Assembly (NCBI RefSeq): GCF_018704125.1 | Contig: NZ_JAGTIS010000002.1 | Location: forward strand, 1 to 64,000 | Reading direction: 5' to 3' | Origin: Metapseudomonas boanensis | GTDB taxonomy: Bacteria > Pseudomonadota > Gammaproteobacteria > Pseudomonadales > Pseudomonadaceae | Length of the DNA stretch: 64,000 nt | In this document: piece after piece, positions 8,343 to 16,839 of the stretch | Layout: each line of letters opens with the position of its first letter | Numbering within the stretch: the first letter of the stretch is position 1 | The notes under the pieces: generated by a model | Told to the model about the DNA's origin: nothing | The model's database searches: none | What the model saw: the letters and a program-made list of their open reading frames with translations, nothing else | Made by a program: the position numbers and the translations under genes

Positions 8343-9947
8343 TCATGGGCAGGGTGGCCGTCGTAATTCAGGATAGGCCGGCAGCGTTGTCAGGCGCTCG
8401 TCCCACAGCGCGCGGCCCAGGGTGAAATGGTAAAGGCTTTGCCAACGGCTGTCGGCCAATCCAAGCAATTCATGTACCGAGTCATCGAAATAGCATCCGA
8501 TGCCGGTGCCCGATAGACCAGCGGCTTCGGCCTCCAGGTACAGCAATTGACCAATCTGCCCACATTCCCAATACAGGCGCGGATAGCACCAGGGACCTGG
8601 CTCCAGCGCCTCGTCGAAGCGCGCCAGCATGGCCAGTGCCACGCAGCCGTCGCTGGCAATGTCCTGGCCGCAGGAGAGGAAGCCCGACAGGCCACGGGCA
8701 TCGCCTTCCAGCAGGCGGTAGAGCGGCAAATCAGTGCTGGTCCGCTGCCAGAGGAAATCCTCGCGCAGCCCGGCGCTCAATTCCGCTTCAGGCGCAGCGC
8801 CACGGGCCAGCCAGTAGAGGCCGGGTGCCAGGCCCTGGACACGATGGACGAACAGCAGCAGATCCACCTGCGGCGGTCCCAGGGTGGCAAAGGGCACCGG
8901 CGACTGGTTCGGCATCAGCCGGCGCAGCCAGGCCATTAACAGCTCGGCCTGGATACCGCTGCGGCCGTCCATGGATTGCGCGCTGCGCCGCCGGTGCAAC
9001 AGCGGGCGCAAGGGCAAACCTGGGTTATCCACAACGTTGGGACCGAGTTGGGCCTTCCAGCAGACTGCGGGCAATGCGGGCGCCCGGCACAGGTCATGAA
9101 CCCGCTCCATTTCAGGCCAGTGCCGCTGCTCGCGAGAAAGGCGGTTCGGTGTGCCGGACAGCTCCAGGGCAGACAAAGCGTCGAGAAGCATGCGGTCCAG
9201 GACGAACTCCGCCTCCTGCGCAGGGCCGATCCAGAGCAGAGCGTCGGCAAACTCCTGCTCATGGAAGCCGTCCCGATCCAGTCCGAGCAGCGCATCCAGC
9301 CGCGACTCAGCAACGCTACCGAGCAAACGGACCTGCCAACCCTGGGCACTGGCGGCGATGGCCACAGCCGCCAAGGCATGACCGAGGTCGTGTTGGCAAT
9401 AACGGTAGGCCCGCTCGCCGTACTTCCAGGCCTCGCGCCAGGGAATGCTGGCCAGGCCGAGGAGGAAGCCGCCCGCCGGCAGCGTCGCGCCTAATTGCGC
9501 ACCGAGGGCCGGTGGCATTTCGCTGCGAATCTCCAGGGCGTGGGCGTCGGGGGCGTAGTGGGCTAGCAGGCCACCCGCCTCCAGGGCGCCGGGTGGCAAC
9601 AGCAGATAGGCCTCAGTGGGATGCAGGTTGCCCGACGAAGGATTCACCCGCAGTGCCCACCGGTTGCCCCCCGCCTCCTTCCAGGCGGAAATCGCCAGGC
9701 TGTCGTAGAGCAGCTGCGACAGGCTCTCGTGGTTCAGTTCCACAGGCTTGCCCTGGGGTGCGGCGAACACGACGTCGTAAGCCGGCGACTCCTCCAGCGG
9801 GCGGTGCCAGAGCTCGACCAGCCGGGTGCCGGCATAGCGGCGGAATGGCGCCGGCTGGGTGGCCCAGTGCAACTGGCCCGGGCCCGGCGCGAAACGGTCC
9901 GGCCGGTGCTTACTGAGTTCGTGATAGGCGCGCACGGCATCGCTCAT
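8343..9947 (-). CDS. SagB/ThcOx-type nitroreductase-fold dehydrogenase, duplicated domain
   Basis: A 534-residue protein with two nitroreductase-like halves. Half 1 (about 80-230) has NPSSGNLHPTEAYLL, the FMN-binding/SagB signature, and YRYCQHDLGHALAAV. Half 2 (about 310-510) has RRRSAQSMD and CGQIGQLLYLEAEAAGLSGTGIGCYFDD. SagB enzymes oxidise azolines in thiazole/oxazole-modified peptides, but no YcaO cyclodehydratase or precursor gene lies nearby, so this is an orphan of unknown substrate. The start chosen has GGGAGG just upstream, and its ATG overlaps the stop of the GNAT gene (ATGA), so the two are translationally coupled. Confidence 0.8.
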   Translation of the reverse strand: MSDAVRAYHELSKHRPDRFAPGPGQLHWATQPAPFRRYAGTRLVELWHRPLEESPAYDVVFAAPQGKPVELNHESLSQLLYDSLAISAWKEAGGNRWALRVNPSSGNLHPTEAYLLLPPGALEAGGLLAHYAPDAHALEIRSEMPPALGAQLGATLPAGGFLLGLASIPWREAWKYGERAYRYCQHDLGHALAAVAIAASAQGWQVRLLGSVAESRLDALLGLDRDGFHEQEFADALLWIGPAQEAEFVLDRMLLDALSALELSGTPNRLSREQRHWPEMERVHDLCRAPALPAVCWKAQLGPNVVDNPGLPLRPLLHRRRSAQSMDGRSGIQAELLMAWLRRLMPNQSPVPFATLGPPQVDLLLFVHRVQGLAPGLYWLARGAAPEAELSAGLREDFLWQRTSTDLPLYRLLEGDARGLSGFLSCGQDIASDGCVALAMLARFDEALEPGPWCYPRLYWECGQIGQLLYLEAEAAGLSGTGIGCYFDDSVHELLGLADSRWQSLYHFTLGRALWDERLTTLPAYPELRRPPCP

Positions 9948-10504
9948 TGCGCTGCCTCCCATTCGGCATGGCCCAGCCGGTAAAGCACATGCGCGCGCAG
10001 CGGGTGGCCCTCCGGCAGGCGCGGGTGCTCGAAGTCACCGGCCAGGTCGCGCTGAAGCCCGAGACGCGCCATCAGCGCCCGCGAGCGCAGATTGCCCGGC
10101 ACGGTGAAGGACACCACTTCAGGCAACTGCAGGCCCTCGAAAGCAAAGGTCAACGCAGCACGCGCCGCCTCGCTGGCCAGCCCCTGATGCCAGTGCTCAC
10201 GAGCCAGGCGCCAGCCAATCTCCGCTGCCGGGGCGAATGGTGCCTCGAACCCCACCTGCAGCAGCCCGGTAAAGCCGATGAAGGCGCCACTGTCGCGCCG
10301 CTCCAGGGCCCAGAGGCCGAAGCCATGCTCTGAGAAGTGCGCCTGGATGCGCGTGACCAGTGCATCGCTCTGCTCTCGGCTCAGGCAGCCGGGAAAGAAG
10401 CGCATCACCTCGGGGTCGGCATTCAGCGCGGCGAAGGCCGGCAGGTCATCGTCGCGCCATCTACGCAGGCACAGGCGCGGGGTTTGCAATTCGATCAGGG
10501 ACAC
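9944..10504 (-). CDS. GNAT N-acetyltransferase (RimJ/RimL type)
   Basis: A 186-residue acetyl-CoA-dependent acyltransferase. It opens with the RimJ/RimL-like ELQTPRLCLRRWRDDDLPAF, then GFTGLLQVGFEAPFAPAAEIGWRL, HWHQGLASEAARAALTFAF (the CoA pyrophosphate loop region) and SFTVPGNLRSRALMARLGLQ. Such enzymes acetylate ribosomal proteins or small amines. It is the first gene of a two-gene operon with the SagB-like dehydrogenase (4-bp overlap). The gene starts 70 bp from the divergent deacetylase-like gene. Confidence 0.88.
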   Translation of the reverse strand: MSLIELQTPRLCLRRWRDDDLPAFAALNADPEVMRFFPGCLSREQSDALVTRIQAHFSEHGFGLWALERRDSGAFIGFTGLLQVGFEAPFAPAAEIGWRLAREHWHQGLASEAARAALTFAFEGLQLPEVVSFTVPGNLRSRALMARLGLQRDLAGDFEHPRLPEGHPLRAHVLYRLGHAEWEAAQ

Positions 10505-10573
10505 GGGCTTTCTCTTGAGCGCGGCGCGAAGGCCACATCATACTGCCGCACGTGCCACCCCGAGTGCCGATCG

Positions 10574-11494
10574 ATGTTCCTGCCGCTGGTCTACCACGAT
10601 GACTACAGTCCGCCGTTTCCGGCGGAGCACCGCTTCCCCATGGAGAAGTTCCGCCTGCTCTACGAGCACCTTCTGGATAGCGGCGTGACTACCGAAGCGC
10701 AGCTGCTGCGGCCGGAGAGCTGCCCGCGCGAAGTGCTCGCCCTCGCCCACTGCCCGACCTATATCCAGCGCTTCCTCGATGGCGAACTCAGCCGTGAGGA
10801 GCAACGCCGCCTCGGCTTGCCCTGGAGCGAGCTGCTGGCCCAGCGCACCGTACGCGCGGTGGGTGGCTCGCTGCTGGCCGCCGAACAGGCTCTGCAGCAC
10901 GGCCTGGCCTGCCACCTGGCCGGCGGCACCCACCATGCCCACTACGACCACGCAGCCGGCTTCTGCATATTCAATGACCTCGCGGTGGTCAGCCGTTACC
11001 TGCTGGAAGCCGGCAAGGTTCAGCGGGTGCTGATCTTCGATTGCGACGTGCACCAGGGCGATGGCACCGCGCGCCTGCTCGCTGATACGCCTGACGCGAT
11101 CACCGTCTCGCTGCATTGCGAGAAGAACTTCCCCGCGCGCAAGGCCGAAAGCGACTGGGACATACCGCTGCCCATGGGCATGGGCGATGCCGACTATCTG
11201 CAGGTGGTGGACGATGCGCTGAATTATCTGCTGCCGCTCTACCAGCCGGACCTGGTGCTCTACGACGCCGGCGTGGATGTGCACAAGGACGATGCCCTGG
11301 GTTACCTGCATCTCACCGACGACGGCGTGGCCACGCGCGACGAGAGCGTGATCCGCCATTGCCTGGGCCGCGACATTCCGGTGGTGGGCCTGATCGGTGG
11401 CGGCTACGACAAGGACCGTGCCGCCCTCGCCCGCCGCCACGGCATCCTGCATCACAGCGCCCGGCGCGTCTGGGACGACCTGGACATGAGGTAG
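10574..11494 (+). CDS. histone-deacetylase family protein (AcuC/amidohydrolase type)
   Basis: A 306-residue arginase/deacetylase-fold hydrolase. The start ATG gives MFLPLVYHDDYSPPFPAEHRFPM, the usual beginning of bacterial class-IV-like HDACs. Zinc and catalytic elements are GGTHHAHYDHAAGFCIFND, FDCDVHQGDGTA (Asp and His ligands) and YDAGVDVHKDDALG (Asp ligand), with GLIGGGYD near the end. It removes acyl groups from lysine or small amides by a zinc-bound water. It is divergent from the GNAT gene, which could be a functional opposite, though nothing in the sequence proves that link. Confidence 0.9.
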   Translation: MFLPLVYHDDYSPPFPAEHRFPMEKFRLLYEHLLDSGVTTEAQLLRPESCPREVLALAHCPTYIQRFLDGELSREEQRRLGLPWSELLAQRTVRAVGGSLLAAEQALQHGLACHLAGGTHHAHYDHAAGFCIFNDLAVVSRYLLEAGKVQRVLIFDCDVHQGDGTARLLADTPDAITVSLHCEKNFPARKAESDWDIPLPMGMGDADYLQVVDDALNYLLPLYQPDLVLYDAGVDVHKDDALGYLHLTDDGVATRDESVIRHCLGRDIPVVGLIGGGYDKDRAALARRHGILHHSARRVWDDLDMR

Positions 11495-11588
11495 ATTGGC
11501 GCTTCGCCACAGCCGAAGCCCGGCAACTCCGGGTGCCCGAGGTTGAGCTGCGCTTCGCTTAGCGGAGCGCCGCCCGGCCCAACCTACC
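11490..11588. repeat. palindromic intergenic repeat (GGTAG...CCTACC type)
   Basis: The stretch after the deacetylase-like gene starts GAGGTAGATTGGCGCTTCGC and ends in CCCGGCCCAACCTACCTG, with internal GCGCTTCGCTTAGCGGAGCG. The outer GGTAGATTGG/CCAACCTACC arms pair, and the inside is self-complementary. This is a chromosomal repeat unit common between Pseudomonas genes; it also overlaps the deacetylase stop codon. Confidence 0.55.
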
Positions 11589-11646
11589 TGATTGAAGCAG
11601 CCGTGCAGTAAAATGCGCGCCTCCCGCTACCAACGAACAGCCAGCC

Positions 11647-12873
11647 ATGACGCACACCCCCCCCAAAGTCGCCATCATCGGCGGCGGCCCTGCCGGATTG
11701 ATGGCCGCAGAAGTGCTGGCCCTGGGCGGTGCGCGGGTGGAGCTGTTCGATGCCATGCCCTCGGTCGGGCGCAAGTTCCTGCTGGCCGGCGTCGGCGGCA
11801 TGAACATCACCCACTCCGAGCCCAAGACCGCCTTTCTTGCTCGCTACGGCGAACGTCGCGATGAGATCAGCGCATTGCTGGAAGGCTTCGGCGCCGAGGA
11901 GCTGCGCGAGTGGATTCACGACCTCGGTATCCAGACCTTCGTCGGCACTTCCGGCCGGGTGTTCCCCACCGACATGAAAGCCGCGCCGCTACTGCGCGCC
12001 TGGCTCAAGCGCCTGCGCGAGCAGGGGGTGGTTATCCACACTCGGCAGCGTTGGCTGGGCTGGGATGACCAGGGCGCGTTGCGTATCGCCACCGCCGAGG
12101 GTGAAACCCGCGTCGCCGCCGATGCCTGCCTGCTGGCCCTGGGTGGCGGAAGCTGGACACGGCTGGGCTCCGATGGCGCCTGGGTGAGCGTGCTCGAAGC
12201 GCGCGGGGTGCCTGTCGCCCCGTTGCAACCAAGCAACTGTGGCTTCGAAGTGGAGGCCTGGAGCCCGCTGCTGAAGGAGAAGTTCGCCGGCGCACCGATC
12301 AAGTCGACGGCCATCCGCCTGGGTGACCAGCCACCACGCCTGGGCGAGTTCGTACTCACCGCCACGGGGGTGGAAGGCAGCCTGATCTATGCGCTGTCCG
12401 CCGCCATCCGTGATCGCATCAACGCCCAGGGCAGCGCCACCATTCACCTGGACCTGCTGCCCAGCCAGCCGCTGGAGAAGGTCGCCAAGGCCCTGGCCAA
12501 GCCACGCGGCTCGCGCTCGATGGCCAAGCATCTGCATAGCCAGCTCGGCATCGACGGTGCCCGCGCCGGATTGCTGCGCGAACTGTCGTCCAAGGACGAT
12601 TTCGCCGACCCGGCCCGCCTCGCCGCTGTCATAAAGGCGCTGCCGTTGACGCTGGTAAAAGCGCGCCCGCTGGACGAAGCCATCAGCTCAGCCGGCGGCG
12701 TTCCGTTCGACATGCTGGACGCCAACCTCATGCTCAAGCAGCTGCCCGGCGTGTTCTGCGCGGGCGAAATGCTGGACTGGGAAGCGCCCACCGGTGGCTA
12801 TCTGCTCACCGCCTGCTTCGCCAGTGGCCGCGCCGCCGGCCTGGGTGTCCTCGAGTGGTTGGCACGCCGCTGA
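11647..12873 (+). CDS. BaiN/YhiN-like NAD(P)/FAD-dependent flavoprotein (TIGR03862 type)
   Basis: A 408-residue HI0933-type flavoprotein. The N-terminal dinucleotide site is VAIIGGGPAGLMAAEVLALGG, then GRKFLLAGVGGMNITHSE and GTSGRVFPTDMKA. The C-terminal FAD site is FCAGEMLDWEAPTGGYLL, followed by CFASGRAAG. Family members are oxidoreductases of largely unknown role; BaiN of clostridia reduces bile-acid intermediates. It is a single gene with a TAAAAT-like box about 40 bp upstream. A TTATCCACA occurs within the gene at 12032-12040. Confidence 0.9.
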   Translation: MTHTPPKVAIIGGGPAGLMAAEVLALGGARVELFDAMPSVGRKFLLAGVGGMNITHSEPKTAFLARYGERRDEISALLEGFGAEELREWIHDLGIQTFVGTSGRVFPTDMKAAPLLRAWLKRLREQGVVIHTRQRWLGWDDQGALRIATAEGETRVAADACLLALGGGSWTRLGSDGAWVSVLEARGVPVAPLQPSNCGFEVEAWSPLLKEKFAGAPIKSTAIRLGDQPPRLGEFVLTATGVEGSLIYALSAAIRDRINAQGSATIHLDLLPSQPLEKVAKALAKPRGSRSMAKHLHSQLGIDGARAGLLRELSSKDDFADPARLAAVIKALPLTLVKARPLDEAISSAGGVPFDMLDANLMLKQLPGVFCAGEMLDWEAPTGGYLLTACFASGRAAGLGVLEWLARR

Positions 12874-12969
12874 CGACCGGCCTTTCTGATGGCACCGCGT
12901 GGTAACTGCCGCGCTTCGGCCAGCGTCTATGCTTGCCCAAAAGCCTGATCTGCATGCGGTGCCCTCAAT

Positions 12970-13977
12970 GTGATTCCCCTTCTCGTCTGTGACGACTCGA
13001 TGATGGCGCGCAAGCAGTTGATCCGCGCGCTACCGCTGGATTGGCCGGTCCATATCACCCAGGCCAGCAATGGCCAGGAAGCGCTGGATGCCATCCGCAA
13101 GGGTCACGGCCGCGTGGTGCTGCTGGACCTCACCATGCCGTTGATGGATGGTTATCAGGTGCTCGCGCAGCTACGCGCCGAAGGTCTGGCCAGCCAGGTG
13201 ATCGTAGTCTCCGGCGATGTCCAGGAAGGAGCCCAGCGCCGTGTACACGAGTTGGGCGCCCTGGCCTTCATCAGCAAGCCCGCCGACCCCGATGAACTGC
13301 GCGAAGCACTGATCGCAGTAGGCCTACTGCGCCCTGCCCCTGCTGGCTCACCGATCACCGGTGTGCCCGGACGCGCCACTCCGGATCTGCAGGTGAACTT
13401 CCGCGATGCCTTGCGTGAAGTGTGCATCGTCGCCATGGGCCGCGCGGCCGCGCTGCTGGCCCAAGTGCTCGGCGTCTTCGTGCGATTGCCGGTACCTAGC
13501 GTGAATCTCTTCGAAGTCAGCGAGCTGCACATGGCCCTGGCCGATGCCCAGCGCGGCGAACGTCTCAGTGCGGTGTGCCAGGGCTTCATCGGCGAATCCA
13601 TCGCCGGTGAAGCGCTGCTGCTGTTCCATGACGCCGAGAGCGAGGAGATCGCGCGCCTGCTGGACCTGCGACCCAATGGCGAAGCGGAGCAAGCGGAAAT
13701 GCTGCTGGATCTGGCGAGCATCCTGATCGGTGCCTGCTTGTCCGGCATCGCGGAACAGATCGATGTGCGCTTCTCCCAGGACCACCCTCAACTGCTCGGG
13801 CAGCACGCGTCCGTCGAGCGGTTGTTCCAGCTCAACAGCCGACGCTGGCGCAAGACGTTGGCGGTGGAGATCAGCTACGCGATCGAAGGCCACGACCTGC
13901 ACTTCGACCTGCTGCTGCTGTTCACCGAAACCTCCATCGCGCGCCTGACCCGGAAAATCCACTATCTGATGGACTGA
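12970..13977 (+). CDS. response regulator with C-terminal CheC/CheX-like phosphatase domain
   Basis: A 335-residue two-domain signalling protein starting at GTG; the ATG two bases earlier is immediately out of frame. Residues 1-120 are a CheY receiver: LVCDDS (Asp8/9), phospho-acceptor Asp53 in VLLDLTMPLMDG, VVSGD, and the lysine in ISKPAD. Residues about 135-335 form a CheC/CheX-like domain (LREVCIVAMGRAAALLAQVL, then EAEQAEMLLDLASILIGACLSGIAEQ). Such proteins dephosphorylate CheY-type regulators. The PAS gene begins 3 bp later, so the two form one operon and probably one signalling pair. Confidence 0.85.
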   Translation: MIPLLVCDDSMMARKQLIRALPLDWPVHITQASNGQEALDAIRKGHGRVVLLDLTMPLMDGYQVLAQLRAEGLASQVIVVSGDVQEGAQRRVHELGALAFISKPADPDELREALIAVGLLRPAPAGSPITGVPGRATPDLQVNFRDALREVCIVAMGRAAALLAQVLGVFVRLPVPSVNLFEVSELHMALADAQRGERLSAVCQGFIGESIAGEALLLFHDAESEEIARLLDLRPNGEAEQAEMLLDLASILIGACLSGIAEQIDVRFSQDHPQLLGQHASVERLFQLNSRRWRKTLAVEISYAIEGHDLHFDLLLLFTETSIARLTRKIHYLMD

Positions 13978-13980
13978 CCC

Positions 13981-14445
13981 ATGCCGGCAAAGATCGATTT
14001 GAAAGACTTCCACTGGCTGCTCGACATCGTTCAGTGCATGGACGTCGGCGTCGTAGTGCTGGACCGCCAGTTCCGCGTGGAGGTATGGAACGGATTCATG
14101 GAAAACCATTCCTGCCTGGGCCCGGACCGGGTGAATGGCCGCAACCTCTTCGAGCTCTTCCCCGAAATCGACCAGACCTGGCTGCGGCGCAAGGTCGAAA
14201 CCGTGCTGGAACTGGGCACCCGCGCCTTCAGCCTGTGGGAGCAACGCCCGTACCTGCTGCGCTTCGAGAACTACCGGCCAATCACCGGAGAAGAAGACTT
14301 CATGTACCAGAACGTCACCTTCCTGCCGTTGGCGACTGCCGGTGGGAAGTCGGAGCGGGTGTGCCTGGTGATCTATGACGTGACCGAAGTGGCGCGGTTG
14401 AAGAAGCGGCTGGAGGCCTCCTGTGGGGGCAATTTCAATCGCTGA
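13981..14445 (+). CDS. single-PAS-domain sensor protein with a REP-derived C-terminus
   Basis: A 154-residue protein that is one PAS domain: LDIVQCMDVGVVVLDRQFRVEVWN, NGRNLFELFPEID, then LRFENYRPITGEEDFMYQNVTFLPL and VCLVIYDVTEVARLKKRLEA. It lacks an output domain, so it must act through a partner, probably the CheY-CheX protein encoded 3 bp upstream. The last eight codons (SCGGNFNR) lie inside a REP palindrome that starts at 14419, so the original tail seems to have been overwritten. Confidence 0.85.
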   Translation: MPAKIDLKDFHWLLDIVQCMDVGVVVLDRQFRVEVWNGFMENHSCLGPDRVNGRNLFELFPEIDQTWLRRKVETVLELGTRAFSLWEQRPYLLRFENYRPITGEEDFMYQNVTFLPLATAGGKSERVCLVIYDVTEVARLKKRLEASCGGNFNR

Positions 14446-14521
14446 GCAGGCCGCACGCCTGCCCTGCGGATACCGAAGGGGCAGCTCGCAGCCCTTGGCG
14501 AATGAATTCGCCCCCACAGGA
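14419..14521. repeat. REP-type palindrome (TCCTGTGGGGGC...GCCCCCACAGGA)
   Basis: Perfect 12-bp inverted arms at 14419-14430 and 14510-14521 enclose smaller complementary pieces such as CTGAGCAGGCC and GCAGCCCTTGGCGAATG. The same family recurs at 20408-20503. It overlaps the end of the PAS gene and lies between it and the convergent aldehyde dehydrogenase gene, where it may also stop transcription. Confidence 0.8.
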
Positions 14522-14538
14522 AAAGCGGTAGCTCCTGC

Positions 14539-16008
14539 CTACTTGATGTACCACCCCCACGGCTCGCGGCTGCGGTACTCGGTGACCTGCTTCACCTCCA
14601 GGTAGTTGTCCAGACCCCAGCGCCCCAGCTCGCGGCCAATGCCGCTCTGCTTCATGCCTCCCCAGGGAGCCTGGGTGAAGGTGGGTTGCGAACAGTTGAC
14701 CCAGACGATGCCCGCACGCAGGCCGTTGGCGACCCGCGCAGCACGCTCCAGATCGTTCGACATCACCGCTGCTGCGAGGCCATATCGGCTGTCGTTCGCT
14801 TGTTTCAGGGCCTCGGCCTCGGTCTTGAAGCGCTTCACACAAAGCACTGGCCCAAAGATTTCCTCTCGCCAGATGCGGCTGTTCTCGCCAGGTTCGTCGA
14901 AGATCGCCGGTTCGACAAAGAAACCGTGCGACAAGTGCGGCGGCCGCTTGCCGCCGGTGAGCAGGTTCGCCTCCTGCTTGCCCTGTTCGATCATGCCCAT
15001 GACCTTCTGGAATTGTCCCGCACTGGCCAGCGGGCCCAGCAGTACACCACGTTCCAGGCCGGGGCCGATCGTGATGCGCCGGGTTTCGTCCACCAGGCGT
15101 TCGAGCAGTTTCGCGGCGATGCCTTCCTGCACCAGCAGACGCGACGTCGCGCTGCACACCTGGCCCTGGTTCCAGAAGATGCCGAACATGATCCACTCCA
15201 CCGCCGCTTCGACATCGGCGTCGTCGAAGACGATGAAGGCCGACTTGCCACCGAGCTCCAGACTGATGTTTTTGATGTCAACCGCCGCCGCCGACATGAT
15301 TTTCGAGCCTGTCGGCACGCTGCCGGTGAAGGCCAGCTTGTCCACCCCCGGATGCTGGCTGAGCGGAGCCCCAGCTTCGCTGCCCAGCCCCGTAACCACG
15401 TTCAAGACGCCGGACGGCAGGCCGATGCGCTCGGCGGCCCCCGCCAGTTCCAGCGCTGTCAGCGGCGTCAGCTCCGACGGTTTGAGCACGCAGGTGGCGC
15501 CCGCGGCCAGCGCTGGAGCGACCTTCCAGGCCGCCATCAGCAAAGGGTAGTTCCAGGGGATGATCTGCCCTGCCACGCCTACCGGCTCGTAGCGGATGCG
15601 ACAGCGGAAACGTTCGTCCGGCAGTGCCAACGGCTGGTCCTGGCGGTCATCCAGCTCCCGTGCCAGCTCGGCGTAATAGCGGAAGCAGCCGATGGCATCG
15701 GCTATGTCCCACTGCGCCTCGGGAAGCGGTTTGCCGTTGTCGCGCACCTCCAGCACGGCCAGGGCATCGCGACGACGATCGAGTTCATCGGCCAGGGCCT
15801 CCAGCCAGGCAGCGCGCTCGGCGCCAGTGCTTTGCCCCCAGCCGCGGGTGAACGCCTGGCGAGCGGCATGCACGGCATGGTCAATGTCTTCCTCGGTGGC
15901 GGCCGGCACACGCTGGATCAGGTCGCCGTTGCCAGGGTCGATCACATCGAAGTAACCGCCCAGGTCAGGGCGGACCCATTGCCCGTTGATGTACAGCTGG
16001 TCACGCAT
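14539..16008 (-). CDS. aldehyde dehydrogenase, aminoaldehyde/betaine-aldehyde type
   Basis: A 489-residue NAD(P)-dependent aldehyde dehydrogenase from the ATG preceded by GGAG; another ATG 12 bases upstream is possible. It has the fold's hallmarks: PWNYPLLMAAWKVAPALAAG, FTGSVPTG, the glutamate in LELGGKS, and the catalytic cysteine in NQGQVCSATSRL. That last wording resembles plant aminoaldehyde/betaine-aldehyde dehydrogenases. It is the last gene of a polyamine-type ABC operon, so oxidation of 4-aminobutyraldehyde, 3-aminopropanal or betaine aldehyde from the imported compound is the likely role. The substrate remains an inference. Confidence 0.88.
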   Translation of the reverse strand: MRDQLYINGQWVRPDLGGYFDVIDPGNGDLIQRVPAATEEDIDHAVHAARQAFTRGWGQSTGAERAAWLEALADELDRRRDALAVLEVRDNGKPLPEAQWDIADAIGCFRYYAELARELDDRQDQPLALPDERFRCRIRYEPVGVAGQIIPWNYPLLMAAWKVAPALAAGATCVLKPSELTPLTALELAGAAERIGLPSGVLNVVTGLGSEAGAPLSQHPGVDKLAFTGSVPTGSKIMSAAAVDIKNISLELGGKSAFIVFDDADVEAAVEWIMFGIFWNQGQVCSATSRLLVQEGIAAKLLERLVDETRRITIGPGLERGVLLGPLASAGQFQKVMGMIEQGKQEANLLTGGKRPPHLSHGFFVEPAIFDEPGENSRIWREEIFGPVLCVKRFKTEAEALKQANDSRYGLAAAVMSNDLERAARVANGLRAGIVWVNCSQPTFTQAPWGGMKQSGIGRELGRWGLDNYLEVKQVTEYRSREPWGWYIK

Positions 16009-16026
16009 GGCTTGCTCCATGGGCGC

Positions 16027-16839
16027 TCAGGCGCCGCTGCGGCGGTTCTGCAGGTAGCGGGAGGTGAACAGCAGCGCCAGCGAGACGCAGATGATCACCG
16101 TGGAGATGGCGTTGATCTCCGGGGTAATGCCCCGGCGAATCGACGAGAAGATGTAGATCGGCAGGGTGGTTTCCGAACCGGCGACGAAGAAGGCGATGAT
16201 GAAATCGTCGAAGCTGAAGGTGAAGGCCAGCAGGAAGCTAGCGAGGATGGCCGGGGCGATCTGTGGCAGGGTCACCCGGCGGAAGGTTTCCAGCGGTGGC
16301 GCGTAGAGGTCGGCGGAGGCTTCGAGCAGGGCTTTGTCCAGGGCTTCGACCCGGGTGCGGACGATGACCATCACCAGCGCCATGGTGAACAGCGAGTGCG
16401 CCGCGATCACCGTGAACAACCCCATGCGCAGACGCGGCAGACCGGCTCCCAGCAGCAAGTCGAGCAGTGGATTGACCAGCTCGAAAAGGCTGATGAAGGC
16501 GATCAGAGTGGCGATGCCGATGACGATGCCGGGAATGATGATGGCGCAGTAGGTCAGGGCGTCGAAGAACAACCGCACACGCTTGCCCACCCGCTCCAGG
16601 CCGAACACGGCGAGGGTGCCGAAGAGCGTCGCAATCAGCGCCGAGCAGAAGGCGATCAGTGCACTGGTGCCAAGCGCCTCCATGATGAACGCGTTGCCGA
16701 AGGCGCGGCCGAACCATTGCGTCGAACAGCACTCGAATGACAGCCCGCTGCGCCCGGCGTTGAAGCTGAACAGCATGATCAGCGCGATGGGCGCATAGAG
16801 GAACAGGTAGAGCGAAGTGGAGTAACTGCGCAGCCACAT
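16027..16839 (-). CDS. ABC transporter permease, PotC-like
   Basis: A 270-residue inner-membrane permease with six hydrophobic segments and the EAA loop that contacts the ATPase (LLEASADLYAPPLETFRRV). The ending SSIRRGITPEINAISTVI is typical of the PotC/PotI side of polyamine importers. The start overlaps the stop of the PotB-like gene by one base, so the two permeases are co-translated and should form a heterodimeric channel. Confidence 0.9.
   Translation of the reverse strand: MWLRSYSTSLYLFLYAPIALIMLFSFNAGRSGLSFECCSTQWFGRAFGNAFIMEALGTSALIAFCSALIATLFGTLAVFGLERVGKRVRLFFDALTYCAIIIPGIVIGIATLIAFISLFELVNPLLDLLLGAGLPRLRMGLFTVIAAHSLFTMALVMVIVRTRVEALDKALLEASADLYAPPLETFRRVTLPQIAPAILASFLLAFTFSFDDFIIAFFVAGSETTLPIYIFSSIRRGITPEINAISTVIICVSLALLFTSRYLQNRRSGA

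Noticed and set aside
14686-16740. A 684-codon open frame on the plus strand
   Set aside because: It is antisense to the aldehyde dehydrogenase and permease genes; its product is Gln/Asp/Gly-rich nonsense produced by the codon bias of GC-rich genes.
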